Source: a bacterium (GTDB lineage Bacteria > Patescibacteriota > Minisyncoccia > Phycocordibacterales > UBA10002). From it: a stretch of 6,522 nt of DNA. Below are positions 1-5,093 of the stretch, one piece after another. The notes below the pieces were generated by a model. That model saw only the letters and a list, made by a program, of their open reading frames with translations. It was not told the origin of the DNA and made no database searches. The position numbers and the translations under genes are program-made. Each line of letters begins with the position of its first letter. Within the stretch, counting starts at the first letter, position 1. The stretch is taken from the NCBI GenBank assembly GCA_030648695.1, contig JAUSHG010000030.1, positions 1-6,522 on the forward strand. The letters are read 5' to 3'.

Positions 1-3
1 TTA

Positions 4-24
4 ATGGTCAATAGTCAATGGTTG
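4..24 (+). repeat. Heptamer array overlapping the rsmH start codon
   Basis: Three 7-bp units fit the pattern AT[GA]GT[CT][AG]: 4-10, 11-17 and 18-24. The third unit contains the ATG used by rsmH. The array is cut by the window edge and may extend upstream. It belongs with the heptamer arrays before ftsL and murF. No Shine-Dalgarno sequence is visible between it and the start. Confidence 0.6.
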
Positions 25-953
25 TACACCTACCTGTTCTTTTACAAGAAGTCGTTCTGGGCTTAGACCCGAAGCCCGGAGAAACAATTCTGGACGGCAC
101 GGTTGGCGGCGGGGGACACAGCGAGGCGCTCTGCAGAAAAATGGAGGGAAAAGGAACGTTCGTATGCATGGACGCTGATGCAGATGCCATTGCGCGAAGT
201 CGCGAGAGATTAACTCCGCCAGCTGGCGGATGTGCATGCGAGTTTCATTTCGTTCCGAAAAACTTTCGCTTTTTGGATGAAGCGCTCGCGTCGGTCGGGA
301 TAACAGAGATTCATCGTGCGCTCTTTGATTTAGGACTTTCCAGTTTTGCACTGGAAGAGAGCGGACGGGGATTCTCGTTTCAGAAAGATGAGCCACTCCT
401 GATGACCTTTGCGAAAATCCCTCCCCCTGCGGGTACTCCCTTTACAAAAGGGAGAACCGAATCGGAAACATTGACGGCATACGAGATTGTAAATACATGG
501 AGTCAGGAGGACATTGAAAAAATACTTCGGGAGTTTGGGGAGGAGTGGCAGGCGCGGCGGATTGCAGGGGCACTCATCACGGCGCGGAAAGTGTCGCCGA
601 TTGTAAGCACAGCAGTACTTGCGGAAATCATTGAAAAAGCAATAAGAAGGCGCGGCAGAATTCATCCGGCCACCAAAACCTTTCAAGCCCTGCGCATAGC
701 GGTTAATGACGAATACGGGGCCTTGAAAGAAGCATTGCCTAAAGCATGGGAGCGGTTGGCAAAGGGCGGGCGGCTCGCAGTTATTTCTTTCCAGAGCGGG
801 GAGGACCGCATAGTCAAACAGCAATTCAGGGCGTGGGCAGATGAGGAGAAGGGTGCGCGCATCACCAAGAAGCCGATAGTGGCAGGAGAAGAGGAGCGGA
901 AGGGTAATCCTCGGGCGCGAAGCGCCAAACTCCGCATCATTGAGAAGAAGTAG
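18..953 (+). CDS. rsmH: RsmH, 16S rRNA (cytosine-1402 N4)-methyltransferase
   Basis: RsmH (MraW) transfers a methyl group from S-adenosylmethionine to N4 of C1402 in the 16S rRNA decoding centre. The 311-residue product has the usual family length. The N-terminal HLPVLLQEV is followed by the SAM loop DGTVGGGGHS (26-35), an acidic MDADAD segment (51-56), DLGLSS (104-109), GRGFSF (116-121), HPATKTFQALRIAVND (216-231) and the C-terminal NPRARSAKLR (297-306). The start at 18 puts HxPVLLxEV at residue 4, as in the family. Three oddities stand out: the usual SFHSLEDR reads SFQSGEDR (257-264); residues 134-149 are a Pro/Gly-rich insertion made by a palindromic repeat, where the family has an RMD-type motif; and residues 66-71 are encoded across a 16-bp palindrome. 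As in most bacteria it leads the division cluster, with ftsL downstream. Identity is secure; the effect of the oddities on activity is unknown. Confidence 0.96.
   Translation: MVVHLPVLLQEVVLGLDPKPGETILDGTVGGGGHSEALCRKMEGKGTFVCMDADADAIARSRERLTPPAGGCACEFHFVPKNFRFLDEALASVGITEIHRALFDLGLSSFALEESGRGFSFQKDEPLLMTFAKIPPPAGTPFTKGRTESETLTAYEIVNTWSQEDIEKILREFGEEWQARRIAGALITARKVSPIVSTAVLAEIIEKAIRRRGRIHPATKTFQALRIAVNDEYGALKEALPKAWERLAKGGRLAVISFQSGEDRIVKQQFRAWADEEKGARITKKPIVAGEEERKGNPRARSAKLRIIEKK
215..230. repeat. Perfect 16-bp palindrome inside rsmH
   Basis: TCCGCCAGCTGGCGGA is its own reverse complement. It is read through in frame as part of TPPAGG (residues 66-71), in a variable segment between the acidic SAM-site residues and the downstream PKNF. 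It may be a short mobile or protein-binding palindrome tolerated in a surface loop; that function is inference. Confidence 0.7.
417..464. repeat. Palindromic element inserted in frame in rsmH
   Basis: A C-rich stretch is followed by a perfect 8-bp inverted repeat, CTCCCTTT (436-443) and AAAGGGAG (447-454), with a 3-base loop. It encodes residues 134-149 (IPPPAGTPFTKGRTES), which sit between the conserved GFSF...PLLM segment and LTAYEIVNTW. The architecture and encoded peptide resemble the element in murF at 4152-4235. The stretch is low in complexity and unlike the flanking RsmH sequence. Confidence 0.7.
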
Positions 954-956
954 ATA

Positions 957-1036
957 CGAGAAGCGAGATTCGAGAATCGAGACAAGTCAAAAAGCTTCTG
1001 GTCTCGGCTCCCGCTTCTCGGCTCTCGACTCTAGGA
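957..1036. repeat. Inverted pair of heptamer arrays in the ftsL leader
   Basis: Four units of consensus CGAGANN occupy 957-984. A 17-base spacer containing AAGCTT follows. Then come units related to TCTCGNC (1002-1008, 1009-1015, 1016-1022, 1023-1029) and a degenerate fifth unit (1030-1036). The second set is the reverse-complement orientation of the first, so the RNA could form an imperfect hairpin of nearly the whole 83-base intergenic gap between rsmH and ftsL. The last degenerate unit supplies AGGA (1033-1036), a plausible ribosome-binding site 6 bases before the ftsL ATG. Confidence 0.8.
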
Positions 1037-1042
1037 AATCAT

Positions 1043-1372
1043 ATGAGAAAAATAGTGCAAAACAACATAGAAAGAATTGACAACCACCGGCAGTGGCTGT
1101 TTTGGGTGTTTGCCTCCATATTCTTCCTGTTTTCAGCGCTGTATGTCTATTTTGTCAATACGACCACACTAAACGGCGTGCGCTGGCGCGAGGCGGAGGG
1201 AAAGAGCGAAGCACTCTCGGCGCGCATGGCTTCCCTTGAAACCACGTATCTTTCTCAAAAACGAAAGGTAACTCTCACCGCGGCCTATACACTGGGATTT
1301 GAAGAGGCAAGAGGAGTGCGTTTTGTTACGCAGAAGACGCTTGGTGTTGTTTCCTTAAACAACGAGTTGTAA
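1043..1372 (+). CDS. ftsL: FtsL-like divisome membrane protein
   Basis: The product is a 109-residue bitopic membrane protein. A short basic N-terminus (1-17, cytoplasmic) is followed by one clear transmembrane helix (about 18-38, rich in W, F, L and Y). The extracytoplasmic part has a likely coiled coil (about 47-75) and a short C-terminal tail ending VVSLNNEL. This size and layout, and the position between rsmH and ftsI, match FtsL, which pairs with the DivIC/FtsB family and activates septal FtsW-FtsI. Sequence conservation in FtsL is poor, so the call depends mainly on context and topology; a DivIC/FtsB-type protein is the alternative. The ATG at 1043 has AGGA six bases upstream. A 30-base gap separates it from the next gene. 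Confidence 0.72.
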   Translation: MRKIVQNNIERIDNHRQWLFWVFASIFFLFSALYVYFVNTTTLNGVRWREAEGKSEALSARMASLETTYLSQKRKVTLTAAYTLGFEEARGVRFVTQKTLGVVSLNNEL

Positions 1373-1402
1373 CATCCATTATCCTAAACATTCCTATCTT
1401 GC

Positions 1403-1693
1403 ATGGTGTTTTGTGTGTGTGTCTTGGAAAGCGCGGCGGATAGTAAGCGATATGTTGGCTCTACCAACAATCTTAAGCGTCGTTTAGCCGAGCATCAGGA
1501 CGGCTTGGTTTTTTCAACCAAGTATCGGAAACCGCTAAAACTGGTTTATTTTGAAGGGTGTACTGAAGAGAGAGATGCTAGGCGGCGTGAACAATATCTC
1601 AAAAGTACCAAAGGACGCCGGTTTCTTGCCAAGCGCTTGATGGAATATTATCGAAAAAAGCAGAAGTTGATTGGAACGATAGGAACATTGTAG
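1403..1693 (+). CDS. Single-domain GIY-YIG nuclease-family protein
   Basis: The 96-residue protein is one GIY-YIG domain of the free-standing UPF0213/YhbQ-like type. YVGST (17-21) is the YIG half of the motif. It is followed by NLKRRLAEH (23-31, with the conserved Arg at 27), STKYRKPLKLVYFE (38-51) and ARRREQYLKS (59-68, with the conserved metal-ligand Glu at 63). The GIY half, normally YVYVLES in such proteins, reads CVCVLES (4-10), so both tyrosines are Cys. The ATG at 1403 puts this strand at the very N-terminus as in relatives; no clear ribosome-binding site precedes it. The gene splits ftsL from ftsI, which is not standard dcw order, and a 20-bp inverted repeat begins two bases after its stop. 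Catalytic competence is uncertain, and the cellular role of this subfamily is not established. Confidence 0.9.
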   Translation: MVFCVCVLESAADSKRYVGSTNNLKRRLAEHQDGLVFSTKYRKPLKLVYFEGCTEERDARRREQYLKSTKGRRFLAKRLMEYYRKKQKLIGTIGTL

Positions 1694-1695
1694 GG

Positions 1696-1804
1696 TTATA
1701 CCCCGTACCACAATTTTTTCTTTGTACATTTTGTATGCTTAAATCACTGTAGTATCATATCTCCTCTAAAGATAAATACTCAACAATTGTGGTACGGGGT
1801 ATAA
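1696..1804. repeat. Perfect 20-bp inverted repeat with 69-bp AT-rich spacer
   Basis: The left arm 1696-1715 (TTATACCCCG then TACCACAATT) and right arm 1785-1804 are exact reverse complements. The 69-base spacer is AT-rich and has no ORF. The unit fills almost the whole gap between the GIY-YIG stop and the ftsI start. No obvious target-site duplication flanks it (GTAGG on the left, TGACA on the right). It could be a small MITE-like element, a paired operator, or a long hairpin in a read-through transcript. Each arm carries a TATAA-type sequence pointing outward. Confidence 0.85.
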
Positions 1805-1805
1805 T
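1800..1805 (+). promoter_or_regulatory. Candidate -10 box for ftsI
   Basis: TATAAT at 1800-1805 matches the sigma-70 -10 consensus exactly. It lies only six bases before the ftsI ATG at 1812, so a transcript starting about seven bases downstream would be leaderless or nearly so. This agrees with the absence of a Shine-Dalgarno sequence here. No good -35 is visible at 17 bases (TACTCA at 1777-1782). The box straddles the end of the inverted-repeat right arm. Confidence 0.45.
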
Positions 1806-1811
1806 GACATA

Positions 1812-3515
1812 ATGAGTGTTGATTTTGCCCCTCGTCTGCGCCTCATCACGGTACTGTGCATCCTCGCCGCTTTTTTGCTGGTCGGAAAGCTGTACCTCCT
1901 GCAGATTGTGCACGGCAGTGAATATCGCGAGAAGGCAAAACGGCAGTATACGGTACCGCAGGAAAATCTTTTTGACCGCGGCACCATATTTTTTGAGACA
2001 CGGAACGGGATTGCGGTAACCGCCGCCGGCGTGAAGACCGGCTTTATTTTGGCAATTCGGCCGAAAGAAGTTACAGACGCGGAAGGCACCTATGTAGCGC
2101 TCTCCACACACATGGAGCTTTCCCGCGAAGAATTTCTGCGAAAGGCGGGGAAGAAGGACGACCCGTATGAGGAAATCGCGCGCCGCATTGCTCCCGAGGT
2201 TGCAGAAAAACTGGAAGCAGCCAATCTCCCCGGTGTACAGCTGTACAAAGACCGTTGGCGTTTTTATCCCGGAGGCGGGCTTGCCGCGCACGCGCTCGGT
2301 TTTGTGGGGTGGCAGGGAGATGTGCAGGCCGGACGCTATGGACTTGAGCGCTACTACGATGATGTGCTCTCGCGTGACGGGGAAACACTGTATCGCAATT
2401 TCTTCGCGGAGATTTTTTCGGATATGAAGCGCACCGTGGAGTACGGCGGCACGGGTGATGTGATTACCGGCATTGAGCCGACCGTGGAGCAGTTTTTGGA
2501 GAATGAACTCCGGGAAGTGCGTACGAAGTTTAAGGCGGTGCGAGCCGGAGGCATCATTATGGACCCGTATACAGGAGGCATCTACGCCATGGCGACTTCG
2601 CCGTCATTTGACCCGAATGAGTTTGGCCGCGAACGCGACCCCGCCGTCTATACCAATTCACTGGTGGAGCACGTGTATGAGGTGGGCTCAATCATGAAGC
2701 CCCTGACTCTCGCCGCGGGGTTGGACGCCGGAGTGATTACCGCCACCACGACGTATTATGACGCGGGGTTTCTGACCCTCAATACCGAAACCATCACGAA
2801 CTTTGACGGCAAGGGGCGCGGGCGGGTCAACATGCAGGAGGTGCTCAATCAGTCCTTAAATACCGGCGCCGCCACCGTGGCGCTGAAACTTGGGCGCGAC
2901 CGCTTTGTGGAATACTTCACGTCGTTTGGTTTCGGCGAGGAAACCGGCATAGACCTCCCGAATGAAGTCGCGGGGCTCGTGAAGAACCTCGAGGGAGGCC
3001 GCGACATTGAGCTTGCCACCGCTTCCTACGGGCAGGGCATTGCGCTCACTCCGATTCAGACCGTCCGGGCGCTCGCGAGTTTGGGGAACGGCGGATTCCT
3101 GCCCGCTCCACACCTTGCAAAGCAGATTAAATACCGTGTCGGCGTATCGCGCTCGGTGGGAGGATTTTCCAAAAAGCAGGTGTTTAGTAAGGAGACCTCG
3201 GAAGAGATTACGCGCATGCTTGTGGAGGTGGTGGACAAGGCGCTTCGCGGCGGCGCGGACAAATTTGCGCACTACAGCATTGCCGCGAAAACCGGCACCG
3301 CGCTTCTTGCGAGGGAAGGGGGGAGGGGCTACTATGATGACCGGTTTCTCCACTCATTCTTCGGGTATTTTCCGGCCTACAATCCGCGCTTTATTATCTT
3401 TTTGTACCTGCTTGACCCGCAGGGGGTTACCTTTGCCTCGCACACGCTTCCGGACCCGTTTTTCAGCACCGTGAAGTTTTTGATTAATTATTATGAAATT
3501 CCTCCCGACCGCTAG
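1812..3515 (+). CDS. ftsI: FtsI-type class B penicillin-binding protein (peptidoglycan D,D-transpeptidase)
   Basis: This 567-residue enzyme would cross-link septal peptidoglycan outside the membrane. One N-terminal transmembrane helix (about 10-30) is followed by the class B pedestal domain, with RFYPGG (150-155), AHALGFVG and GRYGLE (174-179). The transpeptidase domain has all three active-site motifs: SIMK (nucleophile S293, K296), SLN (348-350) and KTGT (493-496). Length and domain order are normal for FtsI/PBP2 proteins. Its place after ftsL favours FtsI over the elongation PBP2. The ATG at 1812 directly precedes the expected short cytoplasmic tail and membrane helix; there is no Shine-Dalgarno sequence, but a TATAAT lies just upstream, suggesting its own promoter. 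The stop codon sits in the loop of a GC-rich hairpin, and a heptamer array then leads to murF. Confidence 0.93.
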   Translation: MSVDFAPRLRLITVLCILAAFLLVGKLYLLQIVHGSEYREKAKRQYTVPQENLFDRGTIFFETRNGIAVTAAGVKTGFILAIRPKEVTDAEGTYVALSTHMELSREEFLRKAGKKDDPYEEIARRIAPEVAEKLEAANLPGVQLYKDRWRFYPGGGLAAHALGFVGWQGDVQAGRYGLERYYDDVLSRDGETLYRNFFAEIFSDMKRTVEYGGTGDVITGIEPTVEQFLENELREVRTKFKAVRAGGIIMDPYTGGIYAMATSPSFDPNEFGRERDPAVYTNSLVEHVYEVGSIMKPLTLAAGLDAGVITATTTYYDAGFLTLNTETITNFDGKGRGRVNMQEVLNQSLNTGAATVALKLGRDRFVEYFTSFGFGEETGIDLPNEVAGLVKNLEGGRDIELATASYGQGIALTPIQTVRALASLGNGGFLPAPHLAKQIKYRVGVSRSVGGFSKKQVFSKETSEEITRMLVEVVDKALRGGADKFAHYSIAAKTGTALLAREGGRGYYDDRFLHSFFGYFPAYNPRFIIFLYLLDPQGVTFASHTLPDPFFSTVKFLINYYEIPPDR

Positions 3516-3524
3516 GGCGGTCGG
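3505..3524. repeat. GC-rich hairpin spanning the ftsI stop codon
   Basis: CCGACCGC (3505-3512) and GCGGTCGG (3517-3524) form a perfect 8-bp stem with the four-base loop TAGG. The TAG stop of ftsI is in the loop and the left arm encodes the last residues. No T-tract follows, so it is not a standard terminator; it may be a mobile palindrome or an RNA-stability hairpin. Confidence 0.75.
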
Positions 3525-3527
3525 AAC

Positions 3528-3583
3528 CGTTAACCTTTAACTTTTGACTGTTAACAGTTAAGAGTTAATAGTTAAAAGTTCAA
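3528..3583. repeat. Eight-unit heptamer array in the murF leader
   Basis: Eight consecutive 7-bp units fill 3528-3583, one base before the murF ATG. The first three are of TTNAAC type (CTTTAAC, TTTTGAC). The fourth contains the palindrome GTTAAC. The rest are AGTTAAN with a final AGTTCAA. The orientation flips in the middle, so TTTAACTTTTGAC can pair imperfectly with GTTAATAGTTAAAAGTT. The array takes up nearly all of the space between ftsI and murF, leaving no separate Shine-Dalgarno sequence. Confidence 0.85.
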
Positions 3584-3584
3584 G

Positions 3585-4997
3585 ATGAAATCTTTTTTCA
3601 AATCCATCATCATCCGGCTCCTCACGTGGGAGGCCAAACTGGTTCTGCGCAAGTACAAGCCGCACATCGTGGCCATTACCGGCACGGTGGGCAAGACCAC
3701 GACCAAAGACGCCGTCTATGAGGCGCTTACGCCGTTTGTATCGGTGCGCAAGAACGAGAAGAGCTTCAACAGTACGTTTGGTGTGCCGCTCACTATTCTG
3801 GGGCTTGAAAGCGCGTACGGAAATCCTCTGCTCTGGATACGCAATGTGATTCAGGGCTTATTCGTACTCCTCCCTTTCAACTTTCAACTTCAAACTAAAA
3901 ACTACCCAGAGTGGCTCGTATTGGAGGTTGGGGTGGGGGAACCGGGGGATATCCAGCAGTTTGAGAAGTGGCTTCCTCTTGATGTCGCGGTGTTTACACG
4001 CTTCGCACGAATGCCGGTGCATGTAGAGTATTTCACATCTCCGGAAGCGGTGTTTGAGGAAAAAAAGATTCTGCTTCGTATGCTCAAAAAGGACGGTGTA
4101 TTGGTGCTCAATGCCGATGATGCCGCAGTGAGGGATTTGAAAAATCTTAAACCCTCTCCCCCCTCTGCCCCTTTTCAAAGGGGAAGTGCCGAGTCCGCGA
4201 GGCGAAGGGGTTCTGAAGGGGGAGATAGAGGGGGAGTCATAACCTTCGGCACATCCCCCTTAGGAAAGGGGGCTGCCTTGGGGGGTTGTGATGTATGCGG
4301 CAATGGGTATGCGGTGGTCTACGACAGCGCCTCCACATTTCCCAAGGGCGGTTCTTTTACGATTGAAACACAAGGTAAACGATTTCCCATCACCGTGCGC
4401 GGCGTAGTTGGAGAACATTTGATGCATCCGATTCTTGCCGCGGTTGCCGTAGCAGTGGCGCTCGGGTTTGATGTGCCGCGCGCAGTTGAGAATTTACAGC
4501 AGTTTATGCCGCCCGCTGGCCGCATGCGGCTTCTGCAGGGGAGGGGCGGCACACTTCTTATTGATGATTCATATAACGCATCACCCATTGCTGTCTCCGA
4601 GGGACTGCGAACACTCGCGGGGCTTAAAAGCTCGGGGCGTAAGATTGCAGTGCTGGGGGATATGGCCGAGCTTGGAGCGCATTCTGCGGATGAACATGTG
4701 AAGGCAGGTGCGCTTGTTGCAAAGTCCGCGGGGGAATTGATTGCGGTTGGTGAATTTGCTCTGCAGTATGTACTTGGCGCGCAGGAAGCCGGAATGGGGA
4801 AAGAGCACATCATGCTCTGTCAGAACAGCAGGGAGGCAGGGGAGACGCTTGCGGAGATGCTTGCGAAAGGAGACGTGGCGCTTATCAAGGGCTCGGCGCG
4901 CATGCACATGGAACGTACGGTGGAGAAAGTGATGGCACAGCCGGAGCGCGCCAAAGAGCTTTTGGTGCGGCAGGAGAAGTCATGGCGTTTCCGTTAA
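3585..4997 (+). CDS. murF: MurF-type ligase (UDP-MurNAc-tripeptide:D-Ala-D-Ala ligase)
   Basis: The 470-residue product is a Mur-family ATP-dependent peptide ligase, expected to add D-Ala-D-Ala to the UDP-MurNAc-tripeptide in the cytoplasm. The central domain has the P-loop GTVGKTTTK (33-41), LEVGVGEPGDI (113-123), PVHVEYF and NADD (176-179). The C-terminal domain has DDSYNASP (327-334) and VLGDMAELG (356-364), both typical of MurF. The protein enters the ATP-binding domain after about 27 residues, so the usual N-terminal UDP-sugar-binding Mur domain is missing; a hydrophobic amphipathic segment (about 4-21) is there instead. The start at 3585 directly follows a heptamer array. Two palindrome-derived insertions (about 190-217 and 224-234) and a heptamer-derived stretch (about 97-106) lengthen it in frame. 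It ends the plus-strand cluster. A MurF-like or other Mur-family ligase with altered substrate is the alternative. Confidence 0.87.
   Translation: MKSFFKSIIIRLLTWEAKLVLRKYKPHIVAITGTVGKTTTKDAVYEALTPFVSVRKNEKSFNSTFGVPLTILGLESAYGNPLLWIRNVIQGLFVLLPFNFQLQTKNYPEWLVLEVGVGEPGDIQQFEKWLPLDVAVFTRFARMPVHVEYFTSPEAVFEEKKILLRMLKKDGVLVLNADDAAVRDLKNLKPSPPSAPFQRGSAESARRRGSEGGDRGGVITFGTSPLGKGAALGGCDVCGNGYAVVYDSASTFPKGGSFTIETQGKRFPITVRGVVGEHLMHPILAAVAVAVALGFDVPRAVENLQQFMPPAGRMRLLQGRGGTLLIDDSYNASPIAVSEGLRTLAGLKSSGRKIAVLGDMAELGAHSADEHVKAGALVAKSAGELIAVGEFALQYVLGAQEAGMGKEHIMLCQNSREAGETLAEMLAKGDVALIKGSARMHMERTVEKVMAQPERAKELLVRQEKSWRFR
3875..3902. repeat. Four heptamers inside the murF coding sequence
   Basis: Two exact TTTCAAC units (3875-3881, 3882-3888) are followed by TTCAAAC and TAAAAAC. 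Read on the minus strand these are GTTGAAA-type units, close to the GTTAANA units before the murF start. They encode FNFQLQTKN just before the conserved PEWLVLEVG strand, a place where a linker would be tolerated. Confidence 0.7.
4152..4235. repeat. Palindromic element inserted in frame in murF (first)
   Basis: The element contains a short hairpin, CCCCTTT (4168-4174) and AAAGGGG (4177-4183), within wider complementarity between TCTCCCCC-type sequence on the left and GGGGGAGA (4218-4225) on the right. It encodes residues 190-217, including SPPSAPFQRGSAES, an Arg/Gly-rich run, and then returns to a normal strand, VITFG. Compare the rsmH element at 417-464. Confidence 0.75.
4254..4287. repeat. 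Palindromic element inserted in frame in murF (second)
   Basis: CCCCCTT (4255-4261) and AAGGGGG (4266-4272) form a perfect 7-bp stem with loop AGGA, followed by another G-rich run (4279-4285). It encodes SPLGKGAALGG, residues 224-234, and lies 18 bases after the first element, with the VITFGT strand between them. Confidence 0.65.
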
Positions 4998-5038
4998 GTT
5001 GTTGACCTGCGAGGATGGCGTCTTTAATTCTGGGAAAT

Positions 5039-5073
5039 AAAAAACCCACCGCAAAGTGCAGTGGGGTGGTTTT
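5039..5073. terminator. Bidirectional rho-independent-type terminator between convergent genes
   Basis: The stem is CCCAC-C-GC (5045-5052) against GC-A-GTGGG (5058-5065): eight positions with one C/A mismatch and loop AAAGT. Six A residues (5039-5044) precede it and GTGGTTTT follows. Read on the minus strand it is GC-rich and runs into six T residues, so it best fits the end of the minus-strand gene, whose stop is about 21 bases away. It can also close the murF operon, about 40 bases after that stop. Confidence 0.8.
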
Positions 5074-5093
5074 CCGAGTTGAGGGGTGTTGTC

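Noticed and set aside
1696..1804. Insertion sequence with transposase
   Set aside because: The spacer is only 69 bases without an ORF and no target-site duplication is visible, so at most it is a non-autonomous element.
18..4997. Recoding of TGA as glycine, as in some CPR lineages
   Set aside because: All cluster genes are open without in-frame TGA and end at TAA or TAG, so nothing requires an alternative code.
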